DNA of 64,000 nt, from NCBI GenBank assembly GCA_036897445.1, contig JAYMTL010000046.1, positions 1 through 64,000 of the forward strand. The letters run 5' to 3'. Within the stretch, counting starts at the first letter, position 1. Each line of letters starts with the position of its first letter. The translations under genes were made by a program, and so were the position numbers. This stretch comes from Pelargonium tetragonum (Eukaryota; Streptophyta; Magnoliopsida; Geraniales; Geraniaceae). Under the pieces are notes generated by a model. That model was given only the letters and a program-made list of their open reading frames with translations, did no database searches and was not told the DNA's origin. Below are positions 1-11,168 of this stretch, one piece after another.

Positions 1-3000
1 AAGGACCTCCAGGAACCCTCGGCAGTAAAAGTTACTCAGTATGCGAATCAATCCTAGTAAGGGACTCCTTGGCATTATAAAAATCCCCAGATTAGAATTA
101 GACACCTTCCTTTACTTTATAAATCCCTACTTTATGGTCTATCTTGCAACTTGCTTTATTAGCAATAAGTATGCCGGTATTAAAAAGTAGAGATCCAAAC
201 AAGCTATTGCGGAACTCGTCTGTACATAATTAAAAGTTTACTTAGTTTGATAAGATTTGGTGCTTTATTCTTCATTTTACATAATTTGCGCACAGGAGAG
301 AGCTAATTTTATCTAAAGGTAACTGTACTAAGGCAAGTTCTATCCTTAACTTGGGGAAACTTTATTTCAAGGATTTTAGGCCCTTATTTATTTGCTCTAT
401 ACGGCAGGTTATATTCGGAGCGCCTTTTATAGGGCCCAAAGCTATACTTTAATTGGGAGTTACTCCTTCTGAAATTGCACCACTTTTTCTTTCTCGCCTA
501 AATTTTTATCTAGCGAAACACAAAAAATGTTATTTCTTAGATATGTGCAGGCTCCTCTATATAGTAGTAAGTAGCAGCTTTCACAAGACACTAATTTCAC
601 TTTTTGCTCGATAGCAAAGCTAAAGATCATATGCATCCTTTCTTCCACCACTCGATAGCCAGGGAATACTAATTAAGTTTTAGATAAATTTATAAGAGAG
701 AGCATTCAGTCCCTTATATTTTCGGGTAACCCCCTATACTTCAGTTGAGAAATTAGGTCTCATTTTTTAAGTTTAAGGGGGAAATCCTAAAGACTAGAAA
801 AGCCCCTAAATGTTAAGACAAAACATTCTTAGAGTGTAGCTTTTTTGAACCCATGTCTCGATTCAAGAATACCCGTTTTAGGTTATAAACTTCTAGAACA
901 AGGGTCTGGTTTTTTGAAAGCTAGTAGTAGAGTGTTGGCATAAATATGTTGTCTTTTCCATTGAGATATTATATAAGCTTTATAACTGGAGCTACGCCCG
1001 CGGGATAGTATCGTATTACACAAAGGGTTATATACAACCCAGGAATCCATAAAACTCTAACTTAACAGAATTCTTTTAAAAGAAAGTAGGTGCGAGGAGA
1101 AAGGATTCTTCTAACAGGGTTTTTATTAAGAAGCTGCTATCTCAAGAATTATCACTTGTTAGTGTTAGAGAGCCAAAAACTCTATAAATAAATATTATAA
1201 ATTTAAAGCAAAGTTTCTTAAGATTTAGGCCTCTAAAAATCTTGATAACAAAGTATGCAGACTTTTACTAAATTAAGGCAAATTACATTGCACGGGTTTA
1301 TTTATAGGAAGTCTCCGGTAATTAGTGTGCTTTGATTTAACGTAAAATAAAGCATAAACCCTCTAATTTTAGGTGTAACCCGCCCGAAAGCTTTTTATCT
1401 GCGGAATTTATATTGTTTCTTGGAGGGGCTACTAGACTGTATAAATGGTTACACTTTTTATAATATCCGCAGGCTCGTAAAGGCAGCAAAAAGCCTACCT
1501 TTAAAGAAAAATAACTTGATTCGGGGTATAAAACTCCTAGTTTTTTATAGCATAACAAGAGGATTTTAAGACAGTTAATTTCAAAACGTGGGGCTTTCTA
1601 TAGGATACCAACTCCGTTTTTGTACTTTCTTAAAGGAACCCTTTCGCATTATAAGCAATAGGTAGCTTTGCTGTTATATAAAAAACTCCAGAGGTGTATC
1701 AGAAAATGAAATTGGGGTCTCTTTTAGAGTTTCAAATTTAAGGGAAATTGCAATTTCATCCTCTCACTCCGATGTATATAATATTTACTTTTTCGATCCA
1801 GACTTTCTCCTAAGCGGACCCGAAAAACCCCCTTCAATGAGTATACTTTTCGAATTATGTACATTCTAAATCAAATACAAACTCAGCGGAAATTTCCGGA
1901 CTAGCAAAAATTTATTCTAAGGTATTTGTTTGAGACTCCGGGTTACCGCCATATGGGAGCCCCTAAGAGACGGAATTTTCAAAGCATTGAGTCAAAACAT
2001 TTGAACTCATAAGGAAACTTTTCCCGCCTCATGGTTGAGATTTAGAAGCAGCTAAGGGAATTACTCCCTTGTTTTTGTAGCCCTGGCTGTAAATAACTAT
2101 GGAAAGAGAGGGCAAATCCAGAACTAGCTTTGTTTAAGATAACATAAAGATAGGCTTACTTATAGGGACGCTACTTTTTGTTATCCTTATATTATAATAC
2201 TTGATACTTGGACTTCTTGTATAAAAATGACTTTCGTTTTGGTGAAAGGAAAGTTTTATGGGGATCCTGATTAGCCAATCCGTTTATATATATATACGAG
2301 GATAAAAGAGTATGCCTTACTAAAGAAAGCTCTTGTGAAAATAGAAGCGACGTATTTCAGATTTAAACTATTACGATTCCTATATAGTATAGGGGAACCC
2401 CAAAAAAGCCAATAATAAAGGCTTTTAAAAATTCATTTGAACCAAAAATATAGACAAAATTTCTACATAACATATAAGCCTAAATTAACAAGATCCTGGT
2501 ATCTAAAAACGTTGGCTAACCCAGGGCTCCTTCGGAAGATAGAACAGGACTAAACTTCATAACTCTATCTAAAAGAAGATTTAGAAAGGGAAAGATATTT
2601 TAGTACTGCATTTGGGGAGGTTGACCCATATAAAAAGGATTCTAGAAATATTGAACATTTTATCTCCCTGTCTCCGGAGATAGCCCAACCCGTTGCTTTA
2701 GTTTAGTCCATGATTAAGAAAGAACCTCTCGTTGTTTTAGACCTAAAAGACCCGCCCGTACGAGCCTCCTATTATCCAAGGAAACCCCTCTAAATTAAAT
2801 AAATTTTTAGAAACTCCAGCCAGTAGGATAAAGTTAATATTAGTACCAAAACTTAACAAAAAATTGTACGCGAGTTAAGTAAGAGCTGAGGAGAGCCTCT
2901 AGTAAAGAGTGCATTTAAAGTCTCGCAAGCAGAAATCTTTCTTGTAACAGGTTATAAGAAAATAAAGTCTTAAACTAAGATACCTGATTGATTTTGACTT

Positions 3001-3234
3001 TCTTTAAAAGCCCTTAATATAGGACCAATAAAACTCATAGGCGGGACTTTCTTGTCACTTAAGATTTTTGTTAGAAGAGCCTCTTACCCAATCCAGACCT
3101 TTGTAGCTCCAGCTTTGTGCATATAGAAACCAAGAGTCCAGCTCCAATATAGAAAGATATATAAAATTTTGGGCTTAAAAAACTTTTTAAACTATAGATC
3201 TCATTTACCGAGTTTCTTTCAGAGAGTTTATATT

Positions 3235-3252
3235 ATAGGATAGGATAGGATA
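3235..3252. repeat. ATAGG tandem repeat, about 3.6 copies
   Basis: Four consecutive blocks of ATAGG, the last partial, in AT-rich spacer. This is the longest short-unit tandem array noticed in the window. Confidence 0.85.
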
Positions 3253-3532
3253 AATTTTCATAGGAGCGTCCACATATTTGAGACTCCTGCCCTTTAATAA
3301 AGAATAGAGGAAATTCTAGCTATTAAGGAAGATTAAGAGTACAATATAGAGGAATAAAAAAAGGCGGATAAGTAGAGAATCAAGCTTCCAGGTGGTTTAA
3401 GTTTATACTTTTAATTAAGATAAAGACCTGTAACTATTTAACTATATTGGGAATCTAGTCTTCACTAAAAAATCTGGGTAAAATGAATTTGTCTTTTATG
3501 TACCCAACTCTCTGCCAGAAGAGACCCATATA

Positions 3533-3553
3533 AAGATAAAGGTAATGTAATTA
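3533..3553 (+). repeat. Copy 1 of the 21-base dispersed word (core GGTAATGTAATTA)
   Basis: The bases AAGATAAA followed by GGTAATGTAATTA are identical to the copy at 10255-10275 and to the inverted copy at 51132-51152. An exact 21-mer three times in 64 kb cannot be chance, so it is a dispersed short repeat of unknown function. Confidence 0.85.
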
Positions 3554-3834
3554 AGGAAAGACTGGTTGGGAATAAAGTAACAAAAGCCTAAAAAACAGGG
3601 GCTAAAGCGCTATTTTTCTAAATAAAAGGGAATTGCAGGGTTCTTTTTTCTTAGAGATCGGCTCCTCAAGAATCACAGGGCATTTTCTTTATAGCTCATT
3701 TTTTATTTGGTATTAGATCCGTAAAAATCTTATGGGATCCAGTGTAAATTTGTAATAACTAAAAAAGGGTCCTTGTAGAAAGGTTAATGCAGAATAGATG
3801 AATATGTATAGATCCTTTATAACCCTGACCTATG

Positions 3835-4120
3835 ACTTTGACTTACTTGTTTTATTTGCTTCTTTATTTTCTTCTTGTTTTACTTGTTTATTGGATTTGA
3901 TTTACTTGCCTTGTTAGTTAGAGAGTTAGAGGTTTGCTATGAACTATCTGTTGTATTAGTATTCTATGTATCAGAAGAAGTATCTGTATTAGAGCTATAC
4001 CTTTGAGTATTATTAGGATAGGAGTAGTAAAAGTAAGGGTTATAGAGCTTGTACTCTTCTTGTTATGGGTATCGGGTAGTATAAGATGGGGAGGAAAGAG
4101 CTTCTCTCAACCTAAACATA
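3835..4120 (+). repeat. tag/tat-rich, coding-like patch A
   Basis: A patch unlike its surroundings, rich in ttag, gtatt and cttgtt words. One plus-strand frame reads hydrophobic for about 60 codons (includes IGFDLLALLVRELEVCYEL) before stops become dense. It shares words such as TGTATTAGTATT and ttagagagtta with the patches at 9.5 and 14.1 kb. It may be a relic of a gene or simply a scrambled low-complexity sequence. Confidence 0.25.
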
Positions 4121-4725
4121 TAGTAGTGTTGTAGTTTTTGTTATATATTGTATTGGTTGCTTAAGATTTTCTTGGATAGTACAGGATAGTTTAAGAGTGT
4201 AGTTGTTGCTTTAAGAGATCTCATTGTTCTTGTCTTTATCCTTAAGTGTCCTTAATAGGCCTTATAGAGAGTCTTAGTTGTTAAGTTGTATTCCCCTTTG
4301 CTCTAGCTAATGAGTGTAAGGACTTATAGAGAGATATAGTTTCTTTTTATTTAAGATTTTGAAGAGTCCCTTGTTCTTGCTGACTTACTAGAATGAAATT
4401 GGGTAAGGCTTATTCGGGAGAGTCCCACTAGCATAACACCCAGGAGGCAGGCCAAGCAAAGTGTTTATTAAAGGGCATAGATTTGACTAGAATTAGGAAG
4501 AATAACCTAGTATTCGTTTTTACAATTAATGCTATGGTATTCTAAGCTCTCGGAGCCTGAAAGTTAACAGGGTTTAATGGGAATCCAAGAAGTCTAGATA
4601 AGTAGAAATAAGACAAGAGAAAACGGGCTTGAGGGAACGCTTTAGTGGGGTGAAATTGGAACAGTCAAAAAGTTAGGTTTCTCTTCTGTAAGTGCTGGAT
4701 TTTAGACTCCAAAATCCCTAAAAAT

Positions 4726-4743
4726 GTAGGATCGCCTTATATG
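4726..4743 (-). repeat. TATAAGGC repeat family, copy 1 (inverted)
   Basis: Minus strand reads CATATAAGGCGATCCTAC, matching the copy at 7721-7760 over this core. Confidence 0.75.
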
Positions 4744-5184
4744 CAAAACCTCTCAACCCTATTTTGTTAGTACAGCCGACCTCGAAGTTCTAAATTTGTA
4801 GGGCGCATAAAATTGGTAAAGTAATAAAAAGGGACTCTTTTAACGAAATACTATGTATTTACTTGATCCGAACTAAACGTATAAAAGAGTCATTAGAGAC
4901 TTTTTTCGTTCTCCACTTTCTGAAATGAGCTTACTTAGAAAAATCCAAGGATCCGTTTCCGTGTTAATGTTGGACTGGCATCGCGAAGAAAGGTAATTGC
5001 AACATAGTATGATGATAGTACATAACACATAGGAACTCATCAACTCTCCCTTTTCTTAAGACTCAAATAGGAAACACCAATACCTGCAGCATGAAAAACC
5101 TTCCCTCTTAGCTAGACCTAACCCCTTTTTCTTTCAACATTTCCTAAACCTGAAAAGGGTAAGATTTTTATGCTCCTTTCGTTC

Positions 5185-5425
5185 GAGACTACTCTCTTTC
5201 AGGGATATAGAACCTTCTTGCCCTTTCTTATCCGCTAAAGTACTCCCTATTTGTATCAGTATCTTACTCTGCATTATCTTTATCTTCGATATCTGTACTC
5301 TTCTAAAGGAGTTTAGCCTGTAGCTAGCTTCTTGCCTTGGACTATTGTAGCTAAAGTCTTCCTCTTATGATAAGGAACTCTATTACCTATTAGTAGTAGT
5401 ATAGAGTCTTTTAATAATTGGTTGA
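5185..5425 (+). repeat. tag/tat-rich, coding-like patch B
   Basis: Contains TGTATCAGTATCTTA, nearly the same as TGTATCAGTATTTTA at about 59477 in patch E. In one frame it reads LPICISILLCIIFIFDI, in another TPYLYQYL; patch E reads TPTLYQYF. No intact gene is present. Confidence 0.25.
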
Positions 5426-5666
5426 TATGTAAAGTAATTAGTATGATTATGTTGTATAGAAGTGTAGAATTTAGATATTAAAGGAACTTAGGACAACAAA
5501 TAAATATTAATGAGTAAATGTATACTTTTATCATATGTTTTAGAATCACCTTTTCGTTAAACTTATTTGGTACTTGACTTTCCTAGGGTTTCTATTGCCT
5601 ATTTGCTAACTAACAAAGGAATATTCCACTTTTGGTTAATACCTTAGTGTCTTACACTAAAAAGCA

Positions 5667-5680
5667 TAAGCAAGCTTACC
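5667..5680 (+). repeat. TAAGCAAGCTTACC word, copy 1
   Basis: Exact 14-base word also at 8967-8980 and 9811-9824. Copies 1 and 3 continue CTCT, and copies 1 and 2 are both near a CTAACAA-GGAATA stretch, so a longer ancestral repeat is likely. Confidence 0.75.
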
Positions 5681-6211
5681 TCTTTCTGTTTTTATCGAAA
5701 AGGAGGCAGGAAGATTTTAGTATTCTGGGTTATAAGGTTTTGAGATAGAAAGGCGAATTCGTCAAGGGACTCCTAGTCCTCTCTTTCTGATCCAATGAAA
5801 GTTAGTAAGTCACTGATTATAAAGGGGTTATTCGGCAGCAAGTTAGAAGGAGTTTCCCTTTTATAAATGTATAAATGAGTTAGACTTTGAAGCAAAAGAT
5901 CTTTGTTCGAGAGGTGCACGGCACCCTAGTTCAAGTTCTGTTCTGGGTCCTTAGGTTGGGGGAGTTTGAGTAATAAAAAAGAGTAATATGGATTAGGAGA
6001 TTTCAGTTTTAGATATCGAGTACAAGCTCTGTATAAGGGGGCGCTCCTAGGAAAGCAATTAAGAAAACCAGGTAAGAGGTTGGCTTTCAAGAGAGAGACA
6101 TAAGACAAGCTCCATACTAATCCTTAGCATTCCCTTTTGAACGAACAACAAATTCTTCAATCCAAAAAGTACTTAATTGCATTACCTAAAGAGGGAAAAC
6201 CCAAAGATTTT

Positions 6212-6250
6212 CTTACTTTTATATATAAGGCTGTCCTACTTTTTTCAAAA
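6212..6250 (+). repeat. TATAAGGC repeat family, copy 2
   Basis: Starts CTTACTTTTA, then a TATAAGGCTG.CCTACTTTTT core and a CAAAA end. It differs from copy 3 at only a few positions over about 35 bases. Confidence 0.8.
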
Positions 6251-7372
6251 CCAGGTCATTTTTATTAGCTAAAATCAGTCTTATTCATTTTCTCGTAGGT
6301 GAAAATTGAACAAGTCAAAAAGTCACTTTCCCCTCTGGAGGGTCCTAATTGAGAGCCTGTTTTTGAAAAAAAAAAGGAGTTTCATATAGCGGCAAAAGTC
6401 CTCAGTTTTTAGGAAGGGAAGCTAACTCTTGTTTAGAAAAAGTAGTCCAGTATAACTATAACTGTGAAAGATCAACTTTTTGTACATTTTCAAAACAAGC
6501 CCCCTCCTCCTCAGTTCCTTCAGAGCTCTTACGAACCCTTTGTTTCATCTTACTAAAGTACTTGTAACATATCCCTTTCTTTGAGTCAGGTACCTCTTTC
6601 TCAGGCTATTAGGAGTTCCTTTCTTTGTTTCTTACTGACTTTCCTTTATTCGCTTGTTCTCTGGTTTCTTGAATGAGCACTCGTAAATCAATTTACCTTA
6701 AGTTGTCTCGGTGTGTGATTGTTGTAACTTTGTTACCTAACCGTTAGTTCGGGACAGTGTAATGGAAAATCAGAGTCTCTCAAATTCCTGATCCAAGCCA
6801 AACACAAGCGTTTGCCTAAGCAAGCAAAACAAATAAGCAACTCAGACAAAGCAGCAAAAGGTATGTGTCATATCTTCAGAGAACTTAAAAAGTATACTAA
6901 CATCTTCTTTGCTTTAATCAGACCTTTGCTCTAGTTCACACTTATACTCGGCTTCATTCTTTATATGTTAAGACTCTCTTTTATATACTCCTTTAACATA
7001 GAGATAGAGTCTATTTCATTTCTATCTTTCCTGGTCTCAACTTTTTACGAAACCCCTTCTTTGCACCTGAACTAGAATCTTGGTGAAGCTCTTTACGCTT
7101 ATTATCAAGGGAAGCTTTAGCTTGTTTTTTTGTTACTGTTCTTAGTTATCAAGGTAAGTACGTAGTCTTTAGAAGGTGTTCCTTTCCCGTACAGGAGTTA
7201 CCATTTCCTATAAGAGAAACTAGATAAAAAGGAAGAAATTTCTATGCTGGGGGAGTCTGAGAAACACTATAAGTAAAATATAAAAAGCGTAAACCAATGC
7301 CACTCGACACAGCCTTTTTCGAGGTGAGTCCTAATTAAACATTAAACAAAGTTGCATGCACAGTTAAGACCA

Positions 7373-7391
7373 CCCCTCTATGTAGGAGGGG
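7373..7391. other. GC-rich hairpin
   Basis: CCCCTC pairs with GAGGGG around a seven-base loop. It is the strongest short GC stem noticed in this AT-rich spacer; no flanking gene gives it a role. Confidence 0.6.
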
Positions 7392-7640
7392 CTAGTTCCT
7401 AGAAGCTAAAGTCCGAGTCACAAAGGCTCTAAAAAAACTTACTGTTATATACATTTAGTTTAGAATTTCAAAGTCAAGGCAGAGATATAAGTAAAAGAGA
7501 TCTCCTTTCATCTATCATTTTCTAAGTCCCGGATACTAGAAGCTAGGGGCTCAGGATTACCTATTGCTATTAGGAACTTGTACTAAAGGGCTGCCCAACT
7601 CCTCGCAAGGGTAAGGGGACCCCGGAAGGCTACAACTTTT

Positions 7641-7681
7641 CTTACTTTTACGTATAAGGCTGCCCTACTTTTTGTTCAAAA
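7641..7681 (+). repeat. TATAAGGC repeat family, copy 3
   Basis: Starts CTTACTTTTACG, then TATAAGGCTGCCCTAC, and ends with TTCAAAAG. It is closest to copy 2, which lies 1.4 kb to its left. Confidence 0.8.
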
Positions 7682-7720
7682 GAAAGTTCGCTCTACAAGG
7701 TAAACGTAAGTTTATTTATT

Positions 7721-7760
7721 GATTTTACATATAAGGCGATCCTACCATTTTCTCGAAAAC
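7721..7760 (+). repeat. TATAAGGC repeat family, copy 4
   Basis: Core ATTTTACATATAAGGCGATC followed by CTACC, 40 bases beyond copy 3 and in the same orientation. The core is the same as inverted copy 1. Confidence 0.75.
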
Positions 7761-8114
7761 AAGGTCAAAAAGTGCTCACAGAAGGAAAAAGGCCTGAAAT
7801 GTTTCAATTTCGACTACGAGAAAAGTTCATAACCCGGTTTTGTTTATAGAAATGCTTACCAGTTTTGAAAAAAGTAGTCGACATATATATGGAGAATCAA
7901 TAAAATATGTACTTTTGACTTCTTGGGCCAGGAATTTAGCAACGGATTGGCCTGCCCAGTAACTGTTTCCACTTCTGAGCCTTTTCATTCGTTTCATTGC
8001 ATTTCCTATAGACCTAAGAAAACGAAAGGAAAGCCTATCAAAGGAAACTTATTACACTAGACCTTAAGGAAATAGAATGAGTAAGAAATGGATTAGGAAT
8101 ATGGTTTACACTGA

Positions 8115-8129
8115 CTTTCAGTACAATTC
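8115..8129 (+). repeat. Direct repeat CTTTCAGTACAATTC, copy 1
   Basis: The same 15 bases recur at 8582-8596, 467 bases away. Confidence 0.75.
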
Positions 8130-8425
8130 AACTCTCTTCCTCTCAAATGAAACCATCCCGTGATTTTACAATCACCTTATCTTCCTAATTGGAACTAAGA
8201 CACTATCTCTTGATCGAATTCCTACTGCAACTCCTAAAGAGGAATGTTGACACTTTTGCTAAGATAGAAACTCCTTTTAGCATAGCAGCACTTTCAACTC
8301 TAATGCTAACTCTCTTTCGCAAGGAAGGGCTTATCTCCCAATGATCCGACAACTCCTAACAACCGAAGACTGATTAGGTATTAGTAAGAAATTGTTCAAT
8401 ACTAACGAAGTTCATAATACCTTCC

Positions 8426-8437
8426 TTCGACTGCTAG
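8426..8437 (+). repeat. Direct repeat TTCGACTGCTAG, copy 1
   Basis: The 12-base word recurs at 8516-8527, 90 bases away, each time preceded by a CCTT-like run. Confidence 0.65.
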
Positions 8438-8515
8438 AGAGTGCTATCGACACGTTGATGGATTATCTTTCAATTAGATGGGTTTGGAAGAATCGGCTTA
8501 CAGAGCTTCCAACCT

Positions 8516-8527
8516 TTCGACTGCTAG
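8516..8527 (+). repeat. Direct repeat TTCGACTGCTAG, copy 2
   Basis: Second exact copy of the 12-base word at 8426-8437. Confidence 0.65.
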
Positions 8528-8581
8528 GAATTGATAGCTACTCTTTCGCTCAACCTTTCCATTTAGGATTAACTACGTTAC

Positions 8582-8596
8582 CTTTCAGTACAATTC
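8582..8596 (+). repeat. Direct repeat CTTTCAGTACAATTC, copy 2
   Basis: Second exact copy of the 15-base word at 8115-8129. Confidence 0.75.
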
Positions 8597-8966
8597 TTAT
8601 TCGTAATAAATAGACACACACTTGGCTTGCAAACTAGCTACTGAACAAACTAGCTTGGCAGGCTAGACCTGTCGACATTGGCCAACTCTTTCTTGTCCTT
8701 TGCTCGAATTCCTTCTTAGCCGGTAACCAAGATTACCTTCTTATTTACACTAAGAAAAGAGGGAACCGCAGGGAAACCTTGTGTTTCGAAGGAAAAAGCC
8801 CTGAATTACTTAGCATTATAGTTCTTTCGCCTAGCTTCTCCTATCTACTAATAATTAGATGAAAGCTTCTGAATTAGTTACTTATACTGACTTAGTTTTC
8901 TATTTGTTCAATAAAAACTTGTAATTACAGCTTGACCGCCGCTTCGATTTGCTCTACTCATTTCTT

Positions 8967-8980
8967 TAAGCAAGCTTACC
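8967..8980 (+). repeat. TAAGCAAGCTTACC word, copy 2
   Basis: Same 14 bases as the copies at 5.7 and 9.8 kb, followed by TTATCAAATTCCTG and a CTAACAAGGGAATA stretch resembling sequence at about 5605. Confidence 0.75.
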
Positions 8981-9494
8981 TTATCAAATTCCTGTCTAGC
9001 TAACAAGGGAATACCCCAAATAGAAAACCTACCCTCTTCAAACTCTTGCCCTTACTGGAAACAAAAGACTTGACTTCTTTATACTCTAACTTTTCTTATT
9101 TGGAATCAGAAACCTAGAAACTTGGAAGTAGAGTGACGAGTTCCTTTACCTTTAAGAAAAATACCACTCAAACAGGAACAACAAATAGGGGTCCCCGAGC
9201 TTTCATCCTCTTTACCAGATACTATAACAGGCAGACCAAGAAAGTCTATCTTTTACTTGACTAATCAGGATTCTTATGGATTTGTTAGACAGTTCTTACT
9301 TGGAATCCTTAAAGTCAGTGCCTATTTCCTCTTAGCTACACTTATGCGTTTATAACCTTCTTCAGTAAACACTTGTTACTTGGAAAAGACCTTTCTTACA
9401 TATTAATAACTCAAAAAATCCTATTTATCATAAGACTTTTATCTTGTTAAACCTATTGCCCTGCTCAAAAGCGCAGAGGAAATCCTTACACTAA

Positions 9495-9791
9495 GACCAA
9501 CTTCAAACTTTCATACTCTCTATCATAGCTATCTGTATCTTAGTATTAGTAGGAGTTGTAGAAGCCGTACCCTCTTTCTTTTTTATTGACTTACCTGACT
9601 TAGCAAGAGCTATAGGAACAGCAAGCGCAGGAGCATTAAGAGAAGAGAAAGAGAGAAAACTTACAAAGAAGTCATTTAGAAAGAAGAAAGAAACAAGTAA
9701 AGCAAATAAGGAAGTTGGGTATTATACTGAACGTACTGACTATAATGACTCTCCTACCTCCCCGCGTTTCCCTCCTGTCGCCTGTCGGTAA
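9495..9791 (+). CDS. ATG-less open frame: membrane helix plus charged tail (unidentified)
   Basis: 98 sense codons lie between a TAA at 9492 and a TAA at 9789, with no ATG in the frame. The translation has a strong hydrophobic helix at about residues 6-21 (FILSIIAICILVLVGV). It is followed by VEAVPSFFFIDLPDLARAIG, then an Ala/Gly/Ser segment, a long Lys/Arg/Glu-rich stretch, and a Tyr/Pro-rich end closing with PPVACR. First codon positions are notably purine-rich, as in real genes. A hydrophobic N-terminus with a charged tail is the usual form of chimeric plant mitochondrial ORFs, including those tied to male sterility; this is an analogy, not a match. Possible starts are a non-ATG codon, an ACG edited to AUG further upstream, or none at all if this is a gene remnant. 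I recognise no known family. It sits in a patch of seed-plant-like spacer. Confidence 0.3.
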   Translation, partial: DQLQTFILSIIAICILVLVGVVEAVPSFFFIDLPDLARAIGTASAGALREEKERKLTKKSFRKKKETSKANKEVGYYTERTDYNDSPTSPRFPPVACR

Positions 9792-9810
9792 AAAAGGACT
9801 TATTCTCTAC

Positions 9811-9824
9811 TAAGCAAGCTTACC
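9811..9824 (+). repeat. TAAGCAAGCTTACC word, copy 3
   Basis: Same 14 bases, 20 bases beyond the stop of the open frame that ends at 9791. Confidence 0.75.
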
Positions 9825-10254
9825 TCTATAACGAGAAATCCAGAGCACAAGATAAATCTTGCCTTAAACATTAAACAAGTAGTACTATCTATTCCATAAC
9901 TAAGTAAGACTCACTTCTAAATAAGGACAGGCTCAAATTCCTTATACAAGGCAAAGTCTAGACTTAAGTCCTAGAGAAATAAGACAGAGTGCTGTCAAAG
10001 CCAAGGGTTCTAAACTCTTCTAATTTAGTAAGACAAAAAGGGGTCTCAATAAATTGCTAGGTTATCCTACATTTGAGTTTAGGTTTTTAACTTTTTACTT
10101 AAAATGAAAAGTAAAATGAGAGAGGGATAAGTAACGTAAAGTACCCGTTATAACTGAGTTTTAAGTTAAGCAAGTAAGGAGTTTACGCTAAACCTGGTAA
10201 AGAAACGGAGGAAGCCTTAAAGAGCGACTCCTTACCTCAATTCCTTTCCTGTAA

Positions 10255-10275
10255 AAGATAAAGGTAATGTAATTA
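10255..10275 (+). repeat. Copy 2 of the 21-base dispersed word
   Basis: Identical over 21 bases to 3533-3553, with different flanks on both sides, so the conserved unit is short. Confidence 0.85.
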
Positions 10276-11140
10276 CAAATGAATTAGAACAAGGCTAGCC
10301 ATGAAATGCGAGTACCCATTCTCATTTGACTATAATTGAAAGGAGAGAGTTTCTATTGCGAAAGATTGCCGTTGCCCATAAGACTTGCTCTCAGATTAAA
10401 AACAAGACGATTACTTAGAGTACAATTATCCTATGAAGATCCCTCTTATCTTTTAAAAGAAGCAAGAATAAGATTTTTTTAAATTTTCCTTTTGCTCTTG
10501 AAACAGTCATATACGATCCCTCCTTAAATTACTACAGAGTTTAAAATGAAGCTATAACTGTAATTTTTTCTGTTTGTCCCTCGAAAAGGTTCCTGTTCCA
10601 AAATTTATTATAACAGCTCCTTTTTACGAGCTTCCGCTAATAGTTATTACTATATCCAGTAACGAGCACTCTTGCCTTTTCTGGTGGATTTTCTAAGTTT
10701 TGTAATAAAAAATCATTCCCTTTTTTAATGTTTATACTAAGTAACTTAGGGTTATAGGCTGAATTGCTCATTATACAAAATTCAAAGCTAGAACAAGTGC
10801 TTTTTATCGAGCACAATACGCGGAAGCTTGCAAAGGGATACCCGTATAAAGTCAATAGGTTGGCAGGGAACTTAAAACTTCTTCGAAAAGGTATCCTTTT
10901 AAGTTTAAGGGTTTTAACTAGGTAGAGTTCCTTATCAATTTCAGTTAATATTCAAGAGGGGGTGATAAAGCGGCGTTATGGTTATGAAAGATCCAAAGAG
11001 GGCCGGAATTCCTTATTACTGTAGCTTGAAAGGAGAGCTCCGCGGAAAGCAATCCAAGGCCGCTTCCTGTTACTCTTGTGATTCTAATAAATGGGAGTCA
11101 AAAATACCTAAAGGATTATGGCATAAAATATAGGGGCAAG

Positions 11141-11168
11141 GTATTATATATTTATATATATATAATAC
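11141..11168. other. AT-rich hairpin
   Basis: GTATTATATA pairs perfectly with TATATAATAC around an eight-base AT loop. It could extrude as a cruciform, but no role is visible; the next gene is far away. Confidence 0.65.

Larger units (their letters stand above)
1..3834. other. AT-rich gene-free spacer
   Basis: No coding frame above about 75 codons and none recognised; no tRNA, rRNA or intron core seen. It holds an ATAGG tandem repeat at 3235-3252 and one copy of the 21-base word at 3533-3553. Confidence 0.65.
4121..8099. other. Repeat-bearing spacer
   Basis: No gene recognised. It holds the four TATAAGGC-family copies, one TAAGCAAGCTTACC copy, patch B, two copies of AGTCAAAAAGT (4663-4673 and 6313-6323) and a GC hairpin at 7373-7391. 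From about 6.5 kb the texture shifts toward the CTTTC/GAAAG-rich spacer typical of seed-plant mtDNA. Confidence 0.6.
8100..9491. other. Seed-plant-like spacer with internal direct repeats
   Basis: Texture (CTTTC, GAAAG, CTTCGACTGCTAG words) like ordinary seed-plant mitochondrial spacer. A 73-codon frame at 8392-8613 is not recognised and starts without ATG. Contains two pairs of direct repeats (8115-8129 with 8582-8596; 8426-8437 with 8516-8527). Confidence 0.5.
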
